A stretch of 64,000 nt of DNA from Actinomadura_E scrupuli (GCF_050971785.1 NZ_JBPCCU010000003.1:434001-498000); one strand, 5' to 3'; counted from the stretch's first letter, positions 7,825 to 15,997 are shown. A program made the numbers and translations. The notes: generated by a model not told the origin, from the letters alone.

Positions 7825-8865
7825 TCAGCGGTCGCGCCGGGTGACCAGCCGGGCCAGTCCCTCGAGCTCGGTGGCCGCCCGCTCGGCGGGACGGGCCGCC
7901 CGCAGCCGGCGCAGTGCCTCGGCCAGCAGCTGGTCGGCGTGCGCCTTGCTCCAGGCACGCCCGCCCGCGCGGCCGATGAGGTCCGCGGCGTGGACGACCT
8001 CGGCGTCCGTCAGCGGCTGCTCGCGGCGGTAGAGCTCGGCCAGCTCGGTGCCGGCGGCCGTGCCGGAGCTCAGGGCGGCCACCACGGGCAGGGACTTCTT
8101 CCGGTTGTGCAGGTCCGAGTAGACCGGTTTGCCGGTCACCGCGGGATCTCCCCAGATGCCCAGGAGATCGTCGACCAGCTGGAAGGCCACGCCGAGGTTC
8201 TCGCCGAAGGCGCGCAGGTGCCCGACCTGCTCGGCATCACCGTCGCCGAACGTGGCACCGAGTGCGCACGCGCACCCCAGCAGGGCACCGGTCTTGCCGC
8301 CCACCATGCCCAGGCACTCGGCCAGGCCGACGTTCGCGCGGTCCTCGAACGCCATGTCCGAGCTCTGGCCCTCCACCAGGTCCTGCACCGCGGCGGAGAG
8401 CATCCTGGTGCCCGCCTGCGCGGAGGGATGCCGCCCGGCGGCGACGACGTCGAAGGCCAGGGTCAGCAGCGCGTCCCCCACCAGGATGGCCGCGTTGGTC
8501 CCGAACACGCTCCATGCCGTGGGGCGGTGGCGGCGGGTCAGGTCCCCGTCCATCACGTCGTCGTGCAGCAGCGAGAAGTTGTGCACGAGCTCGACCGCGA
8601 CCGCGGCGGGCAGCGCCGCGGTGTGCGCACCGCCGGCGGCGCCTGCCGCCAGCAGCACCAGCGTGGGACGCAGGGCCTTCCCGCCGTCCGTGCCGGTCGG
8701 CCTGCCCCGCTCGTCCCACCAGCCGAAGTGGTAGCCACTGATCAGCCGCATCGCGCCGGGCAGCGTGTCGACCGCCTCCCGCAGCGCCGGATCGACGACG
8801 ACGCGGCCCCAGGCCAGCACCTCGTGCGCCGACCGGTCCTCGGTCATCTCCTCTGTGGGGCCCAT
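7825..8865 (-). CDS. Polyprenyl (isoprenyl) diphosphate synthase, likely encapsulin cargo
   Basis: 346 aa from the ATG at 8865 (AAAGG 8-11 nt upstream). It has the class I prenyl synthase landmarks: GGKALRPTL near 61-69, the first aspartate motif DDVMD at 102-106, GKTGALLG, and a second motif DDLLGIWGD. It condenses IPP with an allylic diphosphate to give a longer polyprenyl diphosphate. The DDLLGIWGD form is common in actinobacterial short-chain enzymes. It follows the family 2B encapsulin gene on the same strand after 163 bp, an association known for this encapsulin family, where the enzyme is packaged. The frame is open upstream to beyond 9028 and would encode a Pro/Ala/Arg-rich, disorder-like extension. 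The GTG at 8961 is a possible earlier start but has no ribosome site. Confidence 0.9.
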   Translation of the reverse strand: MGPTEEMTEDRSAHEVLAWGRVVVDPALREAVDTLPGAMRLISGYHFGWWDERGRPTGTDGGKALRPTLVLLAAGAAGGAHTAALPAAVAVELVHNFSLLHDDVMDGDLTRRHRPTAWSVFGTNAAILVGDALLTLAFDVVAAGRHPSAQAGTRMLSAAVQDLVEGQSSDMAFEDRANVGLAECLGMVGGKTGALLGCACALGATFGDGDAEQVGHLRAFGENLGVAFQLVDDLLGIWGDPAVTGKPVYSDLHNRKKSLPVVAALSSGTAAGTELAELYRREQPLTDAEVVHAADLIGRAGGRAWSKAHADQLLAEALRRLRAARPAERAATELEGLARLVTRRDR

Positions 8866-8977
8866 CTGCCTGACACCTTTCGTCGCCTGCCTGCCCGGCC
8901 CCGGATCCCCGGCCGCGGGACGGTCCGGGACCGGGCGCCGGGCGATGAGCCACCGGGCCACCGGGTGCGGACCGGAC

Positions 8978-8987
8978 GGGGGGGGGG
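8978..8987. repeat. Homopolymeric G10 tract
   Basis: Ten consecutive G on the plus strand in the 163-bp gap between the encapsulin stop and the polyprenyl synthase start. Such tracts slip during replication or are miscounted in sequencing. If the synthase starts further upstream than 8865, slippage would change its N-terminal frame. Confidence 0.9.
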
Positions 8988-9028
8988 CGCGGGCCCCCTC
9001 CGTGGCGGGCGCCCCCGCCGCCGGGACT

Positions 9029-10450
9029 TCAGTCGTCCGAACGCGCGATCTCGACGTTCTCGAGGATGCCGAGTGCGTCGGGAACCAGGACGGCCGCGGA
9101 GTAATAGGCACTGACGAGGTAGGACATGATGGCCTTCTCGTTGATGCCCATGAACCGCACCGAGAGACTGGGCTGGTATTCGTCGGGGATGCCGGTCTGG
9201 TGCAGGCCGATGACGCCCTGGTCCTCCTCCCCGGTGCGCATGACGAGGATGGAACTGGTCGCGGACTTGGTGATGGGGATCTTGTTGCAGGGGAAGATGG
9301 GCACCCCGCGCCACGAGGGCACCATGCTGTCGCCGAACTCCACGCTCTGCGGGTACAGGCCCCGCCGGTTGCACTCCCGCCCGAACGCCGCGATGGTGCG
9401 GGGGTGCGCGAGGAAGAAGCGTGAGTTGCGCCGCCGGGAGAGCAGTTCGTCCAGGTCATCGGGGGTGGGCGGGCCGCTCCGGGTGTGGATGCGCTGGTTG
9501 AGGTCCGCGTTGTGCAGCAGCCCGAATTCGGGGTTGTTGATGAGCTCGTGCTCCTGGCGCTCGCGCAATGCCTCGATGGTCAGCCGCAGTTGCTGCTCGA
9601 TCTGGTTCATCGGCTCGTTGTAGAGATCCGCCACCCGGGTGTGCACTTGCAGAACGGTCTGGGCGACGCTCAGCTCGTATTCCCGGGGGGCCAGTTCGTA
9701 GTCGACGAAGGTGCCGGGCAATTGTGGCTCGCCGGTGTGCCCGGACGCCAATTCGATGGCCGCCTCGCCGTATTTGTTCTGCGACTGATCCGGGCCGGAC
9801 TGCAATTGCTCGACGTGCGCGCGCAGCGTGTCGGACCGGCCGAGCAGTTCCTGGAACTCCTGCCGGGAAAGCGTCAGGACCGTGCAGCCGGTGACGGCCT
9901 TGACGGTGAACTCCCAGTCGCCGCGCGCACCGATGAGCGTCTGGTCGCCGAAGTGGTCGCCGTCCGCGAGCACCCCGAGCACGGCCTGGTCGCCGTACTT
10001 GCCGGCGCCGATCTTGTGCACCTTGCCGTGCGCGATGAGGACGGCCTGGTCGGCCGGGCGGCCGGCCTCGACGATGACGTCGCCCGGCTCGAACTCCTGC
10101 TGGGTGAACCGGCCGGAGAGCGTCTCCAGCACGGTGTTGTCGCCGAAGTCCCGCAGCAGCGGGAGCTCGCGCAGCTCCTGCGGAATCACCTGCACGTGCG
10201 AGCCGGTCGTGGTGAACGTGACCCGTCCGTCGCCCACGGTGTAGGTGAGCCGCCGGTTCACCCGGTACGCCCCGCCGGCGACCTGCACCCAGGGCAGCAG
10301 CCGCAGCAGCCACCGGGAGGTGATGCCCTGCATCTGGGGCACGGACTTCGTGGTCGTCGCGAGATTGCGCGCCGCCTCGGTGCCCAGGCTCAACTGCGCC
10401 TGACCACTCTCCACACCAGAACCCGACTCCGTCACGAACCGCACCACCAT
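9029..10450 (-). CDS. Family 2B encapsulin shell protein with cyclic-nucleotide-binding-like insert
   Basis: 473 aa from ATG 10450; a GTG at 10435 is also possible, and neither has a strong ribosome site. The N-terminal arm (LSLGTEAARNLATTTKSVPQ near residues 20-39, then ITSRWLLRLLPWVQVAGG) and the C-terminal HK97-like region (FLAHPRTIAAFGRECNRRG, VEFGDSMVPSWRGVPIFPC, GVIGLHQTGIPDEYQP) are typical of family 2 encapsulins, which self-assemble into protein nanocompartments. Between them, about residues 95-212 form a CAP-type nucleotide-binding domain, which defines subfamily 2B. Its phosphate-binding cassette (GDHFGDQTLIGARGDWEFTVKA) lacks the usual Glu and Arg, so canonical cAMP binding is doubtful. 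The polyprenyl synthase encoded downstream is the likely cargo. Confidence 0.92.
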   Translation of the reverse strand: MVVRFVTESGSGVESGQAQLSLGTEAARNLATTTKSVPQMQGITSRWLLRLLPWVQVAGGAYRVNRRLTYTVGDGRVTFTTTGSHVQVIPQELRELPLLRDFGDNTVLETLSGRFTQQEFEPGDVIVEAGRPADQAVLIAHGKVHKIGAGKYGDQAVLGVLADGDHFGDQTLIGARGDWEFTVKAVTGCTVLTLSRQEFQELLGRSDTLRAHVEQLQSGPDQSQNKYGEAAIELASGHTGEPQLPGTFVDYELAPREYELSVAQTVLQVHTRVADLYNEPMNQIEQQLRLTIEALRERQEHELINNPEFGLLHNADLNQRIHTRSGPPTPDDLDELLSRRRNSRFFLAHPRTIAAFGRECNRRGLYPQSVEFGDSMVPSWRGVPIFPCNKIPITKSATSSILVMRTGEEDQGVIGLHQTGIPDEYQPSLSVRFMGINEKAIMSYLVSAYYSAAVLVPDALGILENVEIARSDD

Positions 10451-10814
10451 TCCGTTTGTGAACCAACAGGGAACTGTCGAGTGCCTGTCTCCGAGAATGG
10501 CGCGCACTGGAAGTGGCCGGCGAAACGCCCGCAGCCAGTAATATGCGCCCTTCTGCGCCACTCACGCTAACGTCCGAATATCCTTGATCGCAATAACTCA
10601 GGGCAACGGAGTTGGAGCGCTCGGTAGTCACAAATAGGGCATACGCCCCTTGTCGTGCATTCGCGAGATCGATGTATTACGCGGCGGCGTTTTTCCTTGA
10701 TGGATGTCGCGACCCGGTACGGCGCCATTCGTTTCGAGCGGGGCCCGGAGTCGCGCGAAAGGCGGGGGACCCGGGACGGCTGAGATCGCCCTGTCACGGC
10801 CACCGGGGCCGGTG
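10451..10814. other. Intergenic region upstream of the encapsulin gene
   Basis: 364 bp without a convincing gene and visibly less GC-rich than its surroundings (about 10560-10700), as expected of a promoter region. On the minus strand, TTGCCC and GATATT are separated by 18 nt near 10575-10605 and could be a weak promoter for the encapsulin-prenyl synthase pair. No repeat or RNA gene was recognised. Confidence 0.4.
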
Positions 10815-11792
10815 TCAGCCCAGGGCGCCGGTGGTGTCGGCGGGCAGGGAGCCGCCCCACGGCGGATCGGCGCCGGGCACCTTGCAGGTCTCGGCGGCGA
10901 CGTGGGCGGCGAAGGTCATCGCGCGCCGGAGGTCGTCGAGGGTCACCTCGCCGAGCCGGCCGCCCAGCCGTCCCCGGCCGTCCAGCCAGTGCAGCAGGCC
11001 GGCGGTGAAGGCGTCACCCGCGCCGACGGTGTCCACGGGGGTGATGTCCGGTGCGGGAACGGTCAGGCGGGTGCCGTCGAGGGAGGCGAAGGCGCCCTCG
11101 GCCCCCCGGGTGACCACCACGAGGCGTACCCCGTCGTCGTGCCAGCCGTCGCACACCCGCTCCAGGTCGGCGCCGGGGTAGAGGAGCCCGAAGTCCTCGT
11201 CGCTGAGCCGGAAGATGTCGGCCAGCCGGGTCCAGCGGCCCAGGCGGGCGCGGTAGGCGTCCGGGGGGACCAGGCGGGGCCGGACGTTGGGATCGATGGA
11301 GACGGTGGCGTGCGGGCGCACGTCCTCGAGCAGTTCCTCGATCAGGGGCCCGCCCGGCTCGCGGATCAGGGCGAGGGATCCGGTGTGCACGCAGGACACC
11401 TCGGCGGGCCGGCGCGGGGCGAGCTCCTCGCGGGTCCACTGCCAGTCGGCGGTGCCCTCGGCGTAGAAGTCGTAGGTCGCCTGCCCGGAGGCGTCGATCG
11501 CGGTGATGGCGAGCGTGGCGGGTTCGGCGGCCCGCACGCAGTGGGTCAGGTCGACCCGGGAGGCGACCAGGTGACCGCGGACGAGGTCCCCGAACGGCCC
11601 GGACGCGAGCCTGCCGATGAAGCTGGTGGGGGTGCCCAGGCGGCCGAGCGCGATCGCGGTGTTCACCGGGCTGCCGCCCGGCCTGACCTCCAGCTCCAGC
11701 ACGCCCCGCGCCCGCCGGCCGGAGGCGGGGCCGGAGCCGGCCCCGGGGAAGGCGTCGGCCACGGCCTCGCCGATCACCGCTATGTGACTCAT
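10815..11792 (-). CDS. PfkB-family carbohydrate kinase (probable fructokinase)
   Basis: 325 aa; the ATG at 11792 overlaps the LacI gene stop (ATGA), so the two are co-translated. It has ribokinase/PfkB hallmarks: the substrate-binding VRPGGSPVNTAIALGRLG near the N-terminus and the C-terminal signature DTVGAGDAFTAGLL with the catalytic Asp. It phosphorylates a sugar taken up into the cytoplasm. The divergent CUT2 importer with a single-domain ATPase resembles fructose uptake systems, so ATP-dependent fructose phosphorylation is the best guess. The same LacI repressor would control it through the shared operator region at about 12.9 kb. Confidence 0.88.
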   Translation of the reverse strand: MSHIAVIGEAVADAFPGAGSGPASGRRARGVLELEVRPGGSPVNTAIALGRLGTPTSFIGRLASGPFGDLVRGHLVASRVDLTHCVRAAEPATLAITAIDASGQATYDFYAEGTADWQWTREELAPRRPAEVSCVHTGSLALIREPGGPLIEELLEDVRPHATVSIDPNVRPRLVPPDAYRARLGRWTRLADIFRLSDEDFGLLYPGADLERVCDGWHDDGVRLVVVTRGAEGAFASLDGTRLTVPAPDITPVDTVGAGDAFTAGLLHWLDGRGRLGGRLGEVTLDDLRRAMTFAAHVAAETCKVPGADPPWGGSLPADTTGALG

Positions 11793-12856
11793 GATGGTCC
11801 GATCATCTCCTGGCCCGCCGGGCGGCCGGGTCCCCGGGGGCGGGCCGGAGCCGGGTCCGGGGCGCAGCCGCACGACTCGCGGTGCATGAACCGCGGTTCG
11901 AGCCGTACGGTCTCCGGCGGCCGGCGGGGATCGCCGATCCGGGCCAGCAGCAGCTGCACGGCGCGGGCCCCGATCTCCCGGATCGGCTGGGCCATCGTGG
12001 TGAGCCGCGGCCGGAAGTGCGCGGCCCACTCGAAGTCGTCGAACGACACCAGCGCGATGTCCTCGGGCACGCGCACCCCCAGCTGGTCCAGGGTCCGTAC
12101 CGCCCCGATCGTCATGTGGTTGTTGGCGACCACCAGCGCGGTCGGCGGGTCGGCGAGTTCCAGCAGCCCGCAGACGGCGCGTTCGGCCTCGTCGGCGTTC
12201 GAGCCTCCGGTGGTGATGAGCCGGTCGTCGCCGTCCAGCCCGCTCCTGCGCAGTCCCTCGCGGTAGCCGCGGACGCGTTCGTCGCTGGTGGACAGCCCCG
12301 GGCGGCCGGAGACCATGGCGATGCGGCGGTGGCCCTGCTCGGCGAGATGCCCGGTGAGCCGGGCCGTCGCCTCGACGTTCTCGCTGCCGACCTGGTCGAA
12401 GTCCCCGGACGCGCAGCGGTCCACCAGCACCGCGGGCACGCCGAGGTCGCCGAGGTAGCGCAGGGCCGCACCGCCCGGCCCGGCCGCCGTAGCCAGCAGG
12501 ACGCCGTCCACCCGCCGCTGGTGGAGAGCCTCCACGACGTGGAGCTCCTTGGCCGGGTCGTCATGGGTGTCCGACAGCAGCAGGGTGTAACCGGCCCGGC
12601 CGACCTCCGCCTCGATCGCGGACACGATGTCGGCGAAGTAGAAGTTCGTGATCGCCGAGATCGCCAGCCCGATGGTCTGGGTGCTGCCGCTGACCAGGGA
12701 CTTGGCGATGGTGTTGTGGATGTAGCCGGAGTCCTTGACGGCCGCCAGGACACGCTTGCGGGTCTCCTCCTTCACGAAGCGCGTGCCGTTGATGACGTGC
12801 GACACCGTGGAGACCGAGATGCCGGCCTGCCGCGCCACGTCGGCCATCGTGACCAT
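11789..12856 (-). CDS. LacI-family transcriptional repressor of the sugar uptake locus
   Basis: 355 aa. The ATG at 12856 is preceded by a GGGGGG stretch about 4 nt upstream; the ATG at 12847 is an alternative. The N-terminal helix-turn-helix with hinge is clear (MADVARQAGISVSTVSHVIN, then TRFVKEETRKRVLAAVKDSGY). It is followed by a periplasmic-binding-protein-like effector domain (TIGLAISAITNFYFADIV, GVRVPEDIALVSFDDFEWA). A Pro/Gly-rich tail of about 25 residues follows. The gene diverges from the importer genes across a region with three LacI-type operator cores, so autoregulation and repression of the importer, relieved by the sugar or its phosphate, is very likely. The downstream kinase gene is in the same operon. 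Confidence 0.92.
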   Translation of the reverse strand: MVTMADVARQAGISVSTVSHVINGTRFVKEETRKRVLAAVKDSGYIHNTIAKSLVSGSTQTIGLAISAITNFYFADIVSAIEAEVGRAGYTLLLSDTHDDPAKELHVVEALHQRRVDGVLLATAAGPGGAALRYLGDLGVPAVLVDRCASGDFDQVGSENVEATARLTGHLAEQGHRRIAMVSGRPGLSTSDERVRGYREGLRRSGLDGDDRLITTGGSNADEAERAVCGLLELADPPTALVVANNHMTIGAVRTLDQLGVRVPEDIALVSFDDFEWAAHFRPRLTTMAQPIREIGARAVQLLLARIGDPRRPPETVRLEPRFMHRESCGCAPDPAPARPRGPGRPAGQEMIGPS

Positions 12857-12886
12857 CTGCCCCCCTGCTTCGTCGAGACCCGTTCG

Positions 12887-12930
12887 TGACGAAAGCGATT
12901 GCGCAAACGCTTGCGCAAACGCTTTCGTGA
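12887..12930. promoter_or_regulatory. Three LacI-family operator cores at 12-bp spacing
   Basis: Three 12-bp direct repeats (12891, 12903, 12915), each with the LacI-family core AANCGNTT: AAGCGATT at 12893-12900, AAACGCTT at 12905-12912 and AAACGCTT at 12917-12924. The flanks GTGACGAAAGCG and CGCTTTCGTGAC make the whole element nearly palindromic. It sits between the divergent lacI-type and importer genes. It is the expected binding site of the adjacent repressor, probably for more than one dimer. Confidence 0.8.
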
Positions 12931-12939
12931 CCGCAAGAT
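12911..12939 (+). promoter_or_regulatory. Probable promoter of the CUT2 importer operon
   Basis: TTGCGC (12911-12916), a 17-nt spacer and CAAGAT (12934-12939), about 65 bp upstream of the binding-protein start. The -35 element lies inside the triple operator, so repressor binding would block polymerase. Predicted by eye only. Confidence 0.45.
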
Positions 12940-13004
12940 AACGCCTACGAAACCCGGGCGAAACCCCTTCCGGCGGAATCGCCGGAGAATCCGAGGAGGT
13001 CATC

Positions 13005-14066
13005 ATGGCCCCGGCAGTCACTCCCACCCCCACGAACACCCGTCCGCGCCGTCGTGCCCTGATCGCCGTGGTCGCGGTCGTGGCGGCGGGCGCCGCCCTG
13101 CTCGCCGGCTGCAGCTCGTCGAGCACGTCCGGCTCGTCCGGCAAGGTGAAGGTCGGCCTGATCACCAAGACCGAGACCAACCCGTTCTTCGTGAAGATGA
13201 AGGACGGTGCAGCCAAGGAGGCCAAGGCCAAGGGCGTCACCCTGATGACGGCCGCCGGCAAGTTCGACGGCGACAACGAGAGCCAGGTGACGGCCATCGA
13301 GAACATGGTCGCGGCGGGCGTGAAGGGCATCCTCATCACGCCGAGCGACACCAAGGCGATCGTCCCCGCCATCCAGAAGGCCCGGGCCAAGGGCATCCTG
13401 GTCATCACCCTCGACACCCCGACGGAGCCGCAGAACGCGGTCGACGCGCTGTTCGCCACCAACAACTTCCAGGCGGGCGTGCTGATCGGCCAGTACGCCA
13501 AGGCCCGGATGGCCGGCAAGCCCGCCAAGATCGCCACCCTCGACCTGGCCCCCGGCGTCACCGTCGGCATCCTGCGGCACAACGGCTTCCTCAAGGGCTT
13601 CGGCGCCGCGAGCGTCGACGACAAGGCGACCGCGCTGGCCTCGGCCCCGCAGGTCGTCTGCTCCCAGGACACCCAGGGCGACCAGGCCAAGGGGCAGACC
13701 GCGATGGAGAACTGCCTGACCAGGACACCCGGCATCAACCTCGTGTACACGATCAACGAACCGGCCGCGCTGGGCGCGTACACGGCCCTCAAGGCGAAGG
13801 GGCTGGACAAGAGCGTCATGATCGTCTCCGTGGACGGCGGCTGCACCGGGACCCGCGCGGTCAAGAGCGGCCAGATCGCGGCGACCTCCCAGCAGTACCC
13901 GCTGAAGATGGCCTCGCAGGGTGTGGACGCGGTGGTCGCCTACGCGCAGGGTGGGACGAAGGCCTCGGGCTACACCGACACCGGCGTCACCCTCATCAGC
14001 GACAAGGCGGTGCCCGGCGTCGACTCGAAGGACACCGCCTTCGGTCTCGCCAACTGCTGGGGCTGA
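13005..14066 (+). CDS. frcB: CUT2 sugar-binding lipoprotein (fructose-type)
   Basis: 353 aa; the ATG at 13005 has GAGGAGG 5 nt upstream. The signal peptide has an Arg-rich start and lipobox LLAGC (Cys36), so the protein is anchored outside. The rest is a periplasmic-binding-protein type I fold (VKVGLITKTETNPFFVKM, GVKGILITPSDTKAIVPAI, LVITLDTPTEPQ, DQAKGQTAMENCL, VDGGCTG). It captures a monosaccharide for the permease and ATPase encoded downstream. Fructose is inferred from the overall locus (single-domain ATPase, PfkB kinase, LacI), not from known binding residues. A stable hairpin follows the gene and may keep the binding protein more abundant than the membrane parts. Confidence 0.8.
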   Translation: MAPAVTPTPTNTRPRRRALIAVVAVVAAGAALLAGCSSSSTSGSSGKVKVGLITKTETNPFFVKMKDGAAKEAKAKGVTLMTAAGKFDGDNESQVTAIENMVAAGVKGILITPSDTKAIVPAIQKARAKGILVITLDTPTEPQNAVDALFATNNFQAGVLIGQYAKARMAGKPAKIATLDLAPGVTVGILRHNGFLKGFGAASVDDKATALASAPQVVCSQDTQGDQAKGQTAMENCLTRTPGINLVYTINEPAALGAYTALKAKGLDKSVMIVSVDGGCTGTRAVKSGQIAATSQQYPLKMASQGVDAVVAYAQGGTKASGYTDTGVTLISDKAVPGVDSKDTAFGLANCWG

Positions 14067-14078
14067 GCCCCCGCGGGG

Positions 14079-14094
14079 CCCGGTCCGCACCGGG
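14079..14094 (+). terminator. Intra-operon hairpin after the binding-protein gene
   Basis: CCCGGT-CCGC-ACCGGG, extended by an outer GGGG/CCCC pairing, lies in the 78-bp gap between the binding protein and the permease genes. It has no U-tract. It probably stabilises the upstream mRNA or partly attenuates the downstream genes. Confidence 0.4.
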
Positions 14095-14144
14095 CCGGGC
14101 CCCGGCCCTCCTCGTACCAGCCACCCTTGGAGGTGTTTCGCACG

Positions 14145-15152
14145 ATGACCACCCCGACGACCGCGCCCGCCCCGGCGCCACCGGCCGCCCGCCCGGCGCC
14201 CGCGTGGCGCACCGCGGTCAGCGGCTCCACCCTCGGCCCGCTCGCCGCCCTGCTGCTGGCCTGCGTCTTCTTCACCCTGCGCACCGACACGTTCCTGACC
14301 GGCGGCAACCTCTCGCTGATCATCCAGCAGGTCATGGTGGTCGGCGCCCTGGCCATCGGGCAGACGCTGATCATCCTCACCGCCGGGATCGACCTGTCCA
14401 ACGGCGCCGTCATGGCGTTCGGCACCATCGTCATGACCAAGCTGGCGGTCGACGGGACCGTGCCGCCGCTGGTGGCGATCGCCCTCGGCATCCTGGTCTG
14501 CGGCGCCTTCGGGCTGGCCAACGGCCTGCTGGTCACCCGGATCTCGCTGCCGCCGTTCATCGTCACGCTGGGCATGCTCAACATCGCCTTCGCGCTGACC
14601 CACATCTACTCCAACGAGGAGACGGTCACCCAGCTCCCCTCGGCGCTGACGGCGCTCGGAAACACCTTCCGTCTCGGCAGCACCGACGTGACGTACGGGT
14701 CGGTGCTGGTGATCGCGCTGTTCCTGGTGTTCGCCTACCTGCTCAGCCAGACGGCGTGGGGCAAGCACGTCTACGCCGTCGGCAACAACCCCGAGGCCGC
14801 GCGGCTCACCGGCATCCCGACCAAGCGGCTGCTGCTGGCCGTCTACGCCATCGCCGGGCTGGTCTACGGCGTCGCCGCCCTGCTGCTGGTCGCCCGTACC
14901 GGCGTCGGTGATCCCAAGGCGGGGCAGACCGACAACCTGGAGAGCATCACCGCCGTGGTGCTGGGCGGCACGAGCCTGTTCGGCGGCCGCGGCGCCGTGC
15001 TCGGCACCCTGATCGGCGCGCTGATCGTCGGTGTGATCCGCAACGGCCTCCAGCTCATGGGGGTGAGCTCCATCTACCAGATCCTCATCACCGGGATCCT
15101 GGTCATCCTGGCCGTCACCATCGACCAGATCTCGCGCCGGAGGACCTCATGA
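14145..15152 (+). CDS. frcC: CUT2 sugar ABC permease (fructose-type)
   Basis: 335 aa. The ATG at 14145 is chosen because GGAGGTG (14129-14135) precedes it by 9 nt. It has a Pro/Ala-rich N-terminus of about 25 residues, then some 8-10 hydrophobic helices of the BPD_transp_2 family with the family landmarks AGIDLSNGAVMAFG, SLPPFIVTLGM, YAVGNNPEAARLTGI and VVLGGTSLFGGRG. It forms the membrane channel, probably as a homodimer, working with the upstream lipoprotein and the ATPase gene that overlaps its stop by 4 bp. Confidence 0.85.
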   Translation: MTTPTTAPAPAPPAARPAPAWRTAVSGSTLGPLAALLLACVFFTLRTDTFLTGGNLSLIIQQVMVVGALAIGQTLIILTAGIDLSNGAVMAFGTIVMTKLAVDGTVPPLVAIALGILVCGAFGLANGLLVTRISLPPFIVTLGMLNIAFALTHIYSNEETVTQLPSALTALGNTFRLGSTDVTYGSVLVIALFLVFAYLLSQTAWGKHVYAVGNNPEAARLTGIPTKRLLLAVYAIAGLVYGVAALLLVARTGVGDPKAGQTDNLESITAVVLGGTSLFGGRGAVLGTLIGALIVGVIRNGLQLMGVSSIYQILITGILVILAVTIDQISRRRTS

Positions 15153-15997
15153 CCGCCGTTCTGTCCGCCCGCGGGCTCGTCAAGCGCTACGGCCAGGTCA
15201 CCGCGCTGGACGGCGCCGACTTCGATCTGCTGCCCGGCGAGGTGCTCGCGGTCATCGGAGACAACGGCGCCGGGAAGTCGAGCCTGATCAAGGCACTGAC
15301 CGGTGCGGTGCAGCCCGACCAGGGCGAGATCCGGCTGGACGGCGAGGTGGTGCACTTCCGCAGCCCGATCGACGCCCGCCGCAACGGCATCGAGACCGTC
15401 TACCAGGACCTCGCCGTGGCGCCCGCCCTCGACATCGCCGGCAACCTGTTCCTCGGCCGGGAGCTGCGCCGGCCGGGCGTCCTCGGGCGGGTGTTCCGGC
15501 TCCTGGACAAGCCGCGGATGCGCGCCGAGGCCGCCCAGCACATGGACGAGCTGAAGATCGGGCTGCGCTCGCTCACCCAGCGCGTGGAGACCCTGTCCGG
15601 CGGCCAGCGGCAGGGCGTCGCGGTGGCCCGCGCCGCGGCCTGGGCCCAGCACGTCGTCATCATGGACGAGCCCACCGCCGCGCTCGGGGTCAAGGAGTCG
15701 GGTCAGGTCCTCGACCTCATCCGCAGGGTCCGCGACCGCGGCCTGCCGGTCGTCCTGATCAGCCACAACATGCCGCAGGTGTTCGAGATCGCGGACCGCA
15801 TCCACGTCCAGCGGCTCGGCCGGCGCGCCGCCGTCGTCGATCCGGCCGACTACTCCATGTCCGACGTCGTCGCCATCATGACCGGGGCCATCCGGGTCGA
15901 GGACGAACGCGCCGTCGTCGTCGACTCCGGAGCCGCCGCTGCGGCGGGTGTGACCGAGGACCGCGACCACCCGCCGAGCCGGGGGAGGAGCACCTGA
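15149..15997 (+). CDS. frcA: CUT2 sugar ABC ATPase with a single nucleotide-binding domain (FrcA-type)
   Basis: 282 aa; its ATG overlaps the permease stop (ATGA). All catalytic motifs are intact: Walker A GDNGAGKSS (37-45), signature LSGGQRQGVAVARA, Walker B VVIMDEPTAALG and the switch SHNMPQV. Most CUT2 importers use an ATPase of about 500 aa with two domains; a single-domain form of 260-280 aa is characteristic of fructose importers, which supports that substrate. The last 30 residues are Ala-rich and acidic and probably disordered. It is the last gene of the operon, followed by a hairpin. Confidence 0.85.
   Translation: MTAVLSARGLVKRYGQVTALDGADFDLLPGEVLAVIGDNGAGKSSLIKALTGAVQPDQGEIRLDGEVVHFRSPIDARRNGIETVYQDLAVAPALDIAGNLFLGRELRRPGVLGRVFRLLDKPRMRAEAAQHMDELKIGLRSLTQRVETLSGGQRQGVAVARAAAWAQHVVIMDEPTAALGVKESGQVLDLIRRVRDRGLPVVLISHNMPQVFEIADRIHVQRLGRRAAVVDPADYSMSDVVAIMTGAIRVEDERAVVVDSGAAAAAGVTEDRDHPPSRGRST

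Noticed and set aside
10567..10860. Short minus-strand frame (97 codons) upstream of the encapsulin gene
   Set aside because: Lies in an AT-richer promoter-like region, has no ribosome site, unusual composition and overlaps the kinase gene end.
11881..11905. tRNA-like GGTTCGAGCC segment
   Set aside because: It lies inside the LacI coding sequence and no acceptor or anticodon stem can be built around it. No tRNA was found anywhere in the window.
12887..12930. CRISPR-like short repeat array
   Set aside because: The repeats are only 12 bp with no spacers; they fit LacI operators.
12945..14768. 607-codon minus-strand frame opposite the fructose-type importer genes
   Set aside because: Antisense shadow crossing several real genes and promoters.
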